Origin: an uncultured Clostridia bacterium
Lineage (GTDB): Bacteria > Bacillota > Clostridia > Christensenellales > CAG-314
Direction of reading: 5' to 3'
NCBI GenBank assembly: GCA_947628135.1
Contig: CANQYT010000014.1
Span: 1-38,943 of the forward strand
Length of the DNA: 38,943 bases
Made by a program: the position numbers and the translations under genes. Below are positions 1 to 6,419 of this stretch, one piece after another; position 1 is the first letter of the stretch; each line of letters opens with the position of its first letter. Under the pieces are notes generated by a model. The model ran no database searches and was not told where the DNA came from. It was given only the letters and a program-made list of their open reading frames with translations.

Positions 1-87
1 TTGGGATACATACAATGCTTCCGCCGCTTTCAAAATACTTTCTTCTCGCGCGACAGCCAAAAAATATTTGAGTTCTCTCAGTTCCAT
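1..87 (-). CDS. LysR-family transcriptional regulator, N-terminus only (cut by window edge)
   Basis: The first 29 codons are visible and read into the window edge. They begin MELRELKYFLAVAREE and continue with an alanine-rich helix and LYVSQ, the helix-turn-helix start typical of LysR regulators. The ATG follows an AAAGGAG ribosome binding site. The gene is divergent from the acetyltransferase/hydrolase/reductase cluster starting at 340, the usual arrangement for a LysR protein that controls its neighbours and itself. The effector domain lies outside the window, so the inducer cannot be guessed. Confidence 0.9.
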   Translation of the reverse strand, partial: MELRELKYFLAVAREESILKAAEALYVSQ

Positions 88-106
88 AAAAAACTCCTTT
101 GAGAAT

Positions 107-135
107 ATTATATCGGCAAAAACTATACTTGTCAA
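107..135 (-). promoter_or_regulatory. Promoter of the LysR gene
   Basis: On the minus strand TTGACA (130-135) and TATAAT (107-112) are both perfect and 17 bp apart, about 20 bp upstream of the LysR start codon. Confidence 0.75.
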
Positions 136-141
136 GCATAG
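123..141. promoter_or_regulatory. Possible LysR binding site (T-N11-A dyad)
   Basis: The dyad CTAT-N11-ATAG fits the T-N11-A consensus of LysR-type operators. It overlaps the -35 box of the LysR promoter and lies about 25 bp upstream of the plus-strand -35 at 164. This suits autorepression combined with activation of the divergent cluster. It is a pattern match only. Confidence 0.4.
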
Positions 142-163
142 GAAATCTATAAAATATAAGTAT

Positions 164-193
164 TTGACATATCAGACGTTTTCGTCTTATTAT
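164..193 (+). promoter_or_regulatory. Promoter of the acetyltransferase-hydrolase-reductase cluster
   Basis: TTGACA (164-169) and TATTAT (188-193) are spaced by 18 bp. It leaves an untranslated leader of about 140 nt before the ATG at 340. In that leader an AT-rich stem (280-287 with 291-298) is followed by TGCTTTTATT, which might be a weak attenuator. No known riboswitch is recognised. Confidence 0.5.
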
Positions 194-339
194 ACAAGCG
201 AGCAAACTTGCTTGCAAGGGTTTGCGAACGACGTAGATGAGCATAAAGCATTTTGCGAAACAAAATAGGGCTTTAACCCACAAAATCTATGATTTTGTTG
301 CTTTTATTGCTGTAATATCGGTGTAAATTCAAGGCGAAT

Positions 340-909
340 ATGACGAGAGAACAATTTACCGAAACTACAAAAACAAGAACCTACCTTATTGCAGGGTCTG
401 ATACGCACCTTTATATGCACGAAATGTCGCAGAGGGCGCTTGCGTTTACGGCAGAGATCAACGGAACATATCACAAACCCGAGGAATTAAGACGGTTGTT
501 TTTTGAACTCATCGGAAAAGAATACGACGAAACTTTTGGGCTGTTTCCGCCCTTTTTCACCGACTATGGACTGAATATCACGCTCGGCAAGCGCGTCTTT
601 ATCAATTCGGGCTGTTGCTTCCAAGATCAAGGCGGGATAGAGATAGGTGATGATTGCCTCATCGGACAACAGGTGGTGATTGCAACCTTAAATCACGATT
701 TGAATCCCGAAAGGCGCGGTAATATGCTCCCCGCGCCCGTAAAGATTGGAAACAAAGTCTGGATCGGCGCACACGCCACGATCTTGCCGGGAGTAACGAT
801 TGGTAATGGGGCTGTTGTCGGCGCAGGCGCAGTCGTCACAAAAGATGTTCCCGAAAATACCGTTGTAGCGGGCGTTCCCGCAAAAATCATAAAAACCATC
901 AAGGAGTAA
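340..909 (+). CDS. Sugar O-acetyltransferase, maltose/galactoside acetyltransferase family
   Basis: The 189-residue protein is a left-handed beta-helix acetyltransferase of the Maa/LacA type, normal in length for the family. The N-terminal maltose-acetyltransferase cap includes YMHEMSQRA. It is followed by hexapeptide repeats ([44 protein letters not shown]), and it ends in the family signature PAKIIK. The expected catalytic histidine is in ATLNHD, near residue 126. It should transfer acetyl from acetyl-CoA to a sugar hydroxyl in the cytoplasm. The sugar is not identifiable. The ATG has a short AAGGCG site upstream. The hydrolase gene follows after 5 bp, so the two are co-transcribed. Confidence 0.92.
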   Translation: MTREQFTETTKTRTYLIAGSDTHLYMHEMSQRALAFTAEINGTYHKPEELRRLFFELIGKEYDETFGLFPPFFTDYGLNITLGKRVFINSGCCFQDQGGIEIGDDCLIGQQVVIATLNHDLNPERRGNMLPAPVKIGNKVWIGAHATILPGVTIGNGAVVGAGAVVTKDVPENTVVAGVPAKIIKTIKE

Positions 910-914
910 AAATT

Positions 915-1898
915 ATGGAAGAATTGAAGTTGACGAAGGAATGGGATAAAGTATTCCCCAAGAGTGAAAAGGTGGAGCATCGCAAGGCGACGTTTCATAA
1001 CCGTTACGGTATCACGCTTGCCTGCGACGTGTATCAGCCGAAAAATGCAAGCGGAAAACTTCCCGCCGTCGCCGTGTGCGGTCCTTTCGGCGCGGTAAAG
1101 GAACAGTCGTCGGGGCTGTATGCACAGGAACTTGCAAAGCGCGGCTTCCTCGCCATCGCGTTCGATCCCTCGTTTACAGGCGAGAGCGGCGGGCTTCCCC
1201 GCTATGTTGCCTCGCCCGACATTAACACCGAGGACTTTTCGGCGGCAGTGGACTTCCTCTCCTGCCGCGAGGATGTGGACGCGGACAAAATCGGAATCTT
1301 AGGCATTTGCGGTTGGGGCGGAATGGCAATCAATACCGCGGCGATGGATACGAGAATCAAGGCGACGGTCGCCTCGACGATGTACGATATGACGCGCGTG
1401 AACGCCAAAGGATATTTCGACGCGCAGGACAGCGAAAAAGCGCGCTTTGAAACAAAAAAAGCCCTCAACGCACAACGCACCGTGGATTACAAAAACGGCA
1501 CTTACGAACTCGGCGGCGGGGTCGTTGATCCGCTTCCCGACGACGCACCTTTCTTCGTAAAAGATTATTACGACTACTATAAGACCAAGCGCGGCTACCA
1601 CCCACGTTCTCTCAACTCTAACGGTGGGTGGAACAAGACTTCCTCGCTCTCCTTTATCAATATGCCCATTCTTACGTACAGCAACGAAATTAGGAGCGCG
1701 GTACTTATCATTCACGGAGAAAAGGCGCACTCCTGCTACTTCTCGAAAGACGCTTACGCCGCAATGACAAAGGACAGCAAGTATGCTGAAAACAAGGAAC
1801 TTCTCATTATCCCGAACGCCGTGCATACCGACCTCTACGACAGGCTCGACGTCATTCCGTTCGATAAAATCGAGGCGTTTTTCAAGGAAAATTTATAA
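915..1898 (+). CDS. Alpha/beta hydrolase with a GICGWG nucleophile elbow
   Basis: This is a 327-residue alpha/beta hydrolase. The core shows AVAVCGPFGAVK after the first strands, a lid-like middle part, HGEKAH in the region of the acid residue, and PNAVHTD carrying the catalytic histidine near the C-terminus. The nucleophile elbow reads GICGWGG, so the nucleophile would be cysteine rather than the usual serine, as in dienelactone-hydrolase-like branches. There is no signal peptide, so it is cytoplasmic. It sits between an acetyltransferase and a flavodoxin/aldo-keto reductase under a LysR regulator. Such sets occur in Clostridia and are presumably catabolic or detoxifying. The substrate is unknown. 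Confidence 0.88.
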   Translation: MEELKLTKEWDKVFPKSEKVEHRKATFHNRYGITLACDVYQPKNASGKLPAVAVCGPFGAVKEQSSGLYAQELAKRGFLAIAFDPSFTGESGGLPRYVASPDINTEDFSAAVDFLSCREDVDADKIGILGICGWGGMAINTAAMDTRIKATVASTMYDMTRVNAKGYFDAQDSEKARFETKKALNAQRTVDYKNGTYELGGGVVDPLPDDAPFFVKDYYDYYKTKRGYHPRSLNSNGGWNKTSSLSFINMPILTYSNEIRSAVLIIHGEKAHSCYFSKDAYAAMTKDSKYAENKELLIIPNAVHTDLYDRLDVIPFDKIEAFFKENL

Positions 1899-1910
1899 AA
1901 GTGTAAAGTT

Positions 1911-3347
1911 ATGAGAAAAACACTCGGAATCATCTTGATTATCATGATGGCGTTATTTTCTTTTTCGGCGTGCAACAATACGAATCAAAACGGCGGAACA
2001 AATCATACGACGGCAAATTCATCAAACGTGCTGATCGCTTTCTTCTCCTGCACGGGGACGACGAAAGGCGTTGCGGAACATATCGAGGCAAAGACGGGCG
2101 GCGCGTTGTATTCCATAGTTCCCGAAGAACCCTATACCGAGGACGATTTGAAATACTACACGAACTGCCGCGCCGACAGAGAGCAGAACGATCCCGATGC
2201 TCGCCCTGCGATAAACGGAAGCGTCGAAAAAATGGAAAACTACGACGTCATTTTCCTCGGCTATCCTATTTGGCACGGTCAAGCGCCGAAAATCATCTAC
2301 ACTTTTCTTGAAAGTTACGATTTCTCGGGCAAGACGATTATTCCGTTTTGCACTTCGCACAGTAGCGGCATCGGTTCGAGCGCGACGAATTTACATTCGC
2401 TCGCAAGTGACGCAACTTGGCTTGACGGCAGAAGATTTCCTTCGGGTACTTCGCAAAGCACGGTCAATGATTGGGTGGATTCGCTCGGACTGAAATTCAC
2501 GCCCGACGTTTCCGCGTTCGATTTGGGTAGCGGCAAAAACGGTCACGCACCCACGGTAACTCTCAACAGCGGATATGAAATGCCGATCTTGGGACTTGGC
2601 ACTTATTCTCTTACGGGCGAAACGTGCAAAGCCTCGGTGAAAGCGGCACTTGACAGCGGCGTTCGCCTCATCGACACCGCGCATATGTACGGCAATGAAA
2701 GGGAGATCGGAGAAGCGATACGGGAATCGAATGTACCGCGCGAAGAGATTTTCGTCATCACGAAAATCTATCCCGGCGAACAATATTCTCACCCCGAAGA
2801 AGCAATACAAGAGTCGCTCGACAAACTAGATATCGGCTATATCGATATGATGCTCTTGCACCATCCCGGCGCGAATGACGTTAAGGCGTATAAGGCAATG
2901 GAAAAGGCAGTCGCTGACGGAAAGATTCGCTCTTTGGGACTGTCAAATTGGTATATCGAGGAAATAGACGACTTCATTTCACAGGTGGACATCAGACCTG
3001 CGCTCGTGCAGAATGAGATACACCCGTATTATCAGGAGCAAGCCGTTGTGCCGTATATGCACAATTTGGGAATCGTTATGCAGGCTTGGTATCCTTTCGG
3101 CGGCAGAGGGCATACGGGCGAACTCCTTTCCGATGAAACAATCGTAAAAATTGCCGAGGCGCACAATGTGACGGCGGCGCAGGTAATTTTACGTTGGCAC
3201 TTACAGCGCGGCGTTGTGGCGATCCCCGGTTCAAGTGATCCCACCCATATCCTCGAAAACATTTCGGTGTTCGATTTCTCGCTTTCTAGCGAAGAAATGA
3301 ACGACATCGCCGCCCTTGACAGGAACGAAAAACACGATTGGTATTGA
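1911..3347 (+). CDS. Lipoprotein fusing flavodoxin to aldo/keto reductase
   Basis: The 478-residue protein starts with a lipoprotein signal peptide (MRKT, a hydrophobic stretch, then FSAC with Cys21). A Ser/Thr/Asn/Gly-rich linker follows. Residues about 39-195 form a flavodoxin-like domain with the FMN phosphate loop SCTGTTKG and a flavin-contacting GYPIWHGQAP. Residues about 212-478 form an aldo/keto reductase with the catalytic tetrad visible: Asp and Tyr in LIDTAHMYGNE, Lys in VITKIYP, His in MLLHHPG. The two halves could pass electrons from FMN to the reductase, but aldo/keto reductases normally use NADPH, which is scarce outside the cell. The ATG follows the hydrolase stop by 12 bp, without a strong ribosome binding site. 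Confidence 0.9.
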   Translation: MRKTLGIILIIMMALFSFSACNNTNQNGGTNHTTANSSNVLIAFFSCTGTTKGVAEHIEAKTGGALYSIVPEEPYTEDDLKYYTNCRADREQNDPDARPAINGSVEKMENYDVIFLGYPIWHGQAPKIIYTFLESYDFSGKTIIPFCTSHSSGIGSSATNLHSLASDATWLDGRRFPSGTSQSTVNDWVDSLGLKFTPDVSAFDLGSGKNGHAPTVTLNSGYEMPILGLGTYSLTGETCKASVKAALDSGVRLIDTAHMYGNEREIGEAIRESNVPREEIFVITKIYPGEQYSHPEEAIQESLDKLDIGYIDMMLLHHPGANDVKAYKAMEKAVADGKIRSLGLSNWYIEEIDDFISQVDIRPALVQNEIHPYYQEQAVVPYMHNLGIVMQAWYPFGGRGHTGELLSDETIVKIAEAHNVTAAQVILRWHLQRGVVAIPGSSDPTHILENISVFDFSLSSEEMNDIAALDRNEKHDWY

Positions 3348-3415
3348 GGTTCAATATACATTTCTAAAAACTATGATACGAAATTATATGCAACGTATCC
3401 TATTAAGCGTTTTTT

Positions 3416-3495
3416 TGGCGTTCCCGGCGGGAATCGTCCCGAGCGCGGCAAGGGTAAGCAAAGCGAGCATTGCGAGCGGAGCGCTACGTATTTCG
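3416..3495 (-). repeat. tRNA-tail tandem repeat, unit 1 (distal)
   Basis: These 80 bp match 3607-3686 with two mismatches. Read on the minus strand, the unit ends in a copy of the tRNA-Arg T-arm, acceptor arm and CCA. The first 21 plus-strand bases equal the 3' end of the tRNA gene at 3795. Beyond them the sequence departs from the tRNA, so no complete tRNA can fold here. Confidence 0.85.
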
Positions 3496-3543
3496 AACTC
3501 ACGACGGGATAAGAACCGAGGGCGGCAAACAAAAGCAATCAAT

Positions 3544-3578
3544 AGAAAAAGGGCGCGCCTTTCGCGTGTCCTTTTCTG
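3544..3578. terminator. Imperfect hairpin in the spacer between repeat units
   Basis: AGAAAAAGGGCGCGC faces GCGTGTCCTTTTCT across a five-base loop, with one bulge and G-T pairs. It occupies the same place relative to unit 2 as the perfect hairpin at 3731-3770 does relative to the tRNA. It may be a terminator or part of the repeated unit. Confidence 0.45.
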
Positions 3579-3606
3579 TTGCGACGTATAGTGCCGCCGC
3601 CCGAAA

Positions 3607-3686
3607 TGGCGTTCCCGGTGGGAATCGTCCCGAGCGCAGCAAGGGTAAGCAAAGCGAGCATTGCGAGCGGAGCGCTACGTATTTCG
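3607..3686 (-). repeat. tRNA-tail tandem repeat, unit 2 (proximal)
   Basis: This is the second copy of the 80-bp repeat, with the tRNA 3' tail carrying one C-to-T change on the plus strand. The three tails (3416, 3607 and the real tRNA at 3795) are 191 and 188 bp apart, so they form a regular array running downstream of the tRNA. Confidence 0.85.
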
Positions 3687-3730
3687 CTGTCGCGGCGGGG
3701 CAAGAGCAAAGGGCAACAAGTTCAAAGGCA

Positions 3731-3770
3731 GCAATGGAAAGAGGGCGCATCTGCACCCTCTTTCCATTGC
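3731..3770. terminator. Strong hairpin downstream of tRNA-Arg
   Basis: A perfect 15-bp stem (3731-3745 with 3756-3770) lies about 25 bp past the CCA end of the tRNA on the minus strand. The U-rich strand is inside the stem, and there is no long U-tract behind it. A terminator or processing signal for the tRNA transcript is likely. Confidence 0.55.
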
Positions 3771-3794
3771 AACTAATAGGCGTAGTTGCCCGTT

Positions 3795-3871
3795 TGGCGT
3801 TCCCGGCGGGAATCGAACCCACAGCCTATCGCTTAGGAGGCGATTGCGATATCCTATTTCGCTACGGGAAC
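3795..3871 (-). tRNA. tRNA-Arg, anticodon CCT, CCA encoded
   Basis: The minus strand folds as a complete cloverleaf: acceptor GTTCCCG/CGGGAAC, D stem GCGA/TCGC, anticodon stem ATCGC/GCGAT around loop CTCCTAA, T arm with TTCGATT, discriminator G and an encoded CCA. The anticodon CCT reads AGG. Its 3' 21 bases recur twice downstream (see the repeat entries). Confidence 0.97.
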
Positions 3872-4156
3872 GTATAAATACGTGTTTGTGCCGATAATTT
3901 TTAGCACCCTTGTCGGCAAAAGGCGGATTCGGCGTTGATGTGCCTTGACAAAAGACGCTTTTTGTACCCTTTCGTCTCACCAAGCAAAACCGTCCGAAAC
4001 ACTCTGCGGTCACGCCGCTTGCTTTGAACAGAGCCGTTTCAAATTGCTGTACAAAAACTGCCGCATAGTGCCGTTTGCAAGATGTATTATAATACAAAAC
4101 GGCGAGGCAGTCAACCGATAAATACCGACGCACAGCCGCAAGCGCGCAACAACGCG
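3872..4156. other. Intergenic stretch upstream of tRNA-Arg, no gene seen
   Basis: About 285 bp separate the tRNA from the CDF gene. No coding frame here has a ribosome binding site or a recognisable protein. It contains the promoter at 4086-4114 and otherwise would be the 5' part of a roughly 200-nt tRNA precursor or a small RNA that I do not recognise. Confidence 0.5.
4086..4114 (-). promoter_or_regulatory. Strong promoter pointing at tRNA-Arg
   Basis: TTGACT (4109-4114) and a perfect TATAAT (4086-4091) are 17 bp apart on the minus strand. Transcription would start near 4079 and run about 200 nt before the tRNA. No stronger promoter is seen nearer the tRNA. Confidence 0.6.
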
Positions 4157-5263
4157 TCACTCCCTCTCTACGTTTACGTTTACTTCGTAGTCGCCGACGG
4201 TTTTGACGGCGGCAACTATGCGACGTTCGACCTCGGCGTCGGAAAGTTTTGTTTCAAAGGGAACTCCCGCGTCGAAAAGCAGTTTGACGACCGCTCCGCG
4301 CACAATGCGGAAGTCGTGAATGTCCACCCCATCCACCGCTTTTTCCGCGGCGGCACGTATTTCGCGTTCCAAAGCCATCGCTTCCGAGTCCTGCGTATCG
4401 ACGGGGTCGAAATGCGCCGTCAGATCAACGCCCTCGTCGCTGCGCACTCGGCGTTCCAATTCGTCCAACAGCGCGTGCGCCTGCAAAGAAGTCAACCGCG
4501 CGTCCATCTCCACGTGAACCGTTGCAAAAGACGCGCCGTTTCCGTAGTTGAATATTCGCAGATCGTGCAAACCCAGCACGCCCTCGCAGGAGAGTATCAA
4601 CGCTTTTATGCGGTTTACCTGACTGACAGACGGCGCTTGACCGAGCAGTTTCGAACCGGCTTCGTGCACTATCCGCGCGCCCTGCCAGCCGACGAACAAC
4701 GCCACCGCGATACCCGCCCAACCGTCTGCCGCTATGCCGAACTCCGCAAGAACGGCGCTTACGATAACCGCAACGGTAGCCACACAATCGCACAGACTGT
4801 CCGTTGCCGCCGCTTTGAGCGAATCCGAGCCGATGCGCGACGCCGTTACGCGGTAGAAAACAAACATCGCCGCCTTTGCCGCAACCGACACGCCCAAAAC
4901 AATGTAGACCGACCACCGCACAATTCCCGCCGCGCCGACAGCCGCCTTGTGTATCGACTCCACAAGCAAACCCACCGCAACGGTCAACACCAAAAAGCCC
5001 GTCACCATAGCGGCAACGTACTCCGCGCGGCGGTGTCCGAAGGGGTGTTCCTTGTCGGCGGGCTTTGCGGCAACGCAAAGGGACACGGTAGCGACAATGC
5101 CGCTTCCGCAATCGCCCAAATTGTTGAAGCCGTCCGCCACTACGGAAATCAGCCCCAAAACAAACCCTACGGTTATTTTCGCAACGGAGAGCAATGCGTT
5201 GCAGACGATTCCCGCCGCAGCCGCCGCCAACCCCTTGCGCGTTTGTGAGTCGGTTGTTTTCAT
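4157..5263 (-). CDS. Cation diffusion facilitator (CDF) exporter, manganese-type metal site
   Basis: This 368-residue membrane antiporter has six predicted transmembrane helices and a C-terminal cytoplasmic domain. Family marks are VADGFNNLGD in helix 2 and HPFGHRRAEYVAA after it. The transport-site residues read Asn47-x3-Asp51 in helix 2 and Asp155-x3-Asp159 in helix 5. This N-x3-D/D-x3-D pattern is known from manganese exporters such as streptococcal MntE, whereas zinc/cadmium CDFs carry D/H-x3-D. Mn2+ export is therefore the best guess, not proven. The C-terminal domain is longer than in minimal CDFs, apparently with a second ferredoxin-like half. No ribosome binding site precedes the ATG, and the -10 box is only 6 bp away, so the mRNA may be leaderless. 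Confidence 0.9.
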   Translation of the reverse strand: MKTTDSQTRKGLAAAAAGIVCNALLSVAKITVGFVLGLISVVADGFNNLGDCGSGIVATVSLCVAAKPADKEHPFGHRRAEYVAAMVTGFLVLTVAVGLLVESIHKAAVGAAGIVRWSVYIVLGVSVAAKAAMFVFYRVTASRIGSDSLKAAATDSLCDCVATVAVIVSAVLAEFGIAADGWAGIAVALFVGWQGARIVHEAGSKLLGQAPSVSQVNRIKALILSCEGVLGLHDLRIFNYGNGASFATVHVEMDARLTSLQAHALLDELERRVRSDEGVDLTAHFDPVDTQDSEAMALEREIRAAAEKAVDGVDIHDFRIVRGAVVKLLFDAGVPFETKLSDAEVERRIVAAVKTVGDYEVNVNVERE

Positions 5264-5269
5264 ACTGAT

Positions 5270-5299
5270 ATTTTACACATAATCGCCCCTTTTTGTCAA
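5270..5299 (-). promoter_or_regulatory. Promoter of the CDF gene (possibly leaderless)
   Basis: On the minus strand TTGACA (5294-5299) and TAAAAT (5270-5275) are 18 bp apart. Only ATCAGT separates the -10 from the ATG, so transcription would start at or next to the start codon. Confidence 0.6.
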
Positions 5300-5358
5300 C
5301 GGAGACAGACAAAAACTGCGGTATGCGTTTTCAAAAAGAGGTTTTCGCGGGCAACAAC

Positions 5359-5387
5359 TTGACTGCGGCAAATTATTCTGCTACAAT
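5359..5387 (+). promoter_or_regulatory. Promoter of the membrane protein at 5440
   Basis: TTGACT (5359-5364) and TACAAT (5382-5387) have 17-bp spacing, giving a leader of roughly 45 nt before the ATG at 5440. Confidence 0.65.
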
Positions 5388-5439
5388 TACTCATCGTCAG
5401 ACAAAACTTTTTGCAGCGCGCAAGCGCGGGAGAAACTCT

Positions 5440-6339
5440 ATGATAAAAAATTCACTCAAAAATTTCGGCAAAAATCTGATTTACGTATTTATCCCGATGG
5501 GTATCGTGTATCTTTTTTTGCTTATTGCTGTGTTTTCGCTTGTCGGCGTGGTGTTCGACGCGGCGGGAACGGCAATTTCGGATATGTTCAGCCTTATCGG
5601 AAGTTCGGTGGAACAATCCGAAGCGGACGTGGCAGACTTCCTTGCCTACTCGTTCGGTCAAATAAATTGGACGGGAAACCCCTTTGAGACCATAATCACC
5701 ATTCTGGATACGCGGTGGATATCCACCACTGTCAAAGGGTTTTTCGAAACGCTGAATCAAACTACGGAAGGCTTCGACGAACAACTCAACGCCATTGTCG
5801 GCAACTTCAAAACAGCCCTCGGCGGCGGATTTGCCGTTGCCGCAACGCTTGTCGCGGTGGGTATCGTGTGCGCCAACTACGCCACTCGTTTTGCCGTGCG
5901 CAACAAGGTAGCCAAACGCAACTTCAAGCAGTTCGTCGTTGCATATACGGTAGTGCCGATCTTCCAAACTTTGCTGCTCATTGCTTGTTTGTGGCTTATC
6001 GCGAAGATAAAATTGTACAGTCTGCTTGTGTTTGCGGCGTTGGTGGCGCTTGTCGGAGTACTGTCCCTTTGCGCCTCCTACCTCGTTTACCGCGACGAAA
6101 AACTCAAATTCAAAGAGGTGCTGACGTTCAAAAACGTGATGAAACACTTCGCCGTGCTGTGCATAATTGCCGCAATAAACATTGCGCTGGCGTTGGCGCT
6201 TTGGCAAATCAACAAACTGTTTGCGATACTGCTGATGTTGCCCGTCGTCATTTATTCCGCAAATATTGCCGACGTCAACACCGACAGTTACGTAAGTTTG
6301 CTTGTGGAAAAGCACGCGACGGCACAGAGCGCAGACTGA
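5440..6339 (+). CDS. Membrane protein of unknown function
   Basis: A 299-residue polytopic membrane protein that I do not recognise. Hydrophobic segments lie near residues 14-40, 132-155, 170-195, 198-220 and 238-275, giving five or six helices. A soluble, acidic stretch (about 40-120) is rich in Glu/Asp and includes EQSEADVADF. The ATG at 5440 is chosen because GGGAG lies just upstream and the promoter at 5359-5387 fits it. The open frame extends further upstream but lacks a ribosome binding site there. It is a single-gene transcript ending at the terminator at 6371. It is divergent from the CDF exporter, which does not prove a functional link. Confidence 0.8.
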   Translation: MIKNSLKNFGKNLIYVFIPMGIVYLFLLIAVFSLVGVVFDAAGTAISDMFSLIGSSVEQSEADVADFLAYSFGQINWTGNPFETIITILDTRWISTTVKGFFETLNQTTEGFDEQLNAIVGNFKTALGGGFAVAATLVAVGIVCANYATRFAVRNKVAKRNFKQFVVAYTVVPIFQTLLLIACLWLIAKIKLYSLLVFAALVALVGVLSLCASYLVYRDEKLKFKEVLTFKNVMKHFAVLCIIAAINIALALALWQINKLFAILLMLPVVIYSANIADVNTDSYVSLLVEKHATAQSAD

Positions 6340-6370
6340 ATTTTTTAGCACCGCATTGTCAAAATCAAAA

Positions 6371-6408
6371 CCCCATTGCGATTTTTTTGCCGCAACGGGG
6401 CTTTTTTT
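6371..6408. terminator. Bidirectional intrinsic terminator between convergent genes
   Basis: The stem CCCCATTGCG/CGCAACGGGG has one mismatch and is followed by CTTTTTTT on the plus strand. On the minus strand the stem is followed by TTTTGATTTT. It lies between the membrane protein (plus) and the ABC exporter operon (minus), so it can serve both. Confidence 0.8.
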
Positions 6409-6419
6409 CGAGAAAGACA

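Noticed and set aside
3470..3877. Small protein frames over the tRNA repeats
   Set aside because: Part of the translation (PAGIEPTAY) is the well-known antisense reading of a tRNA T-arm. No gene is supported.
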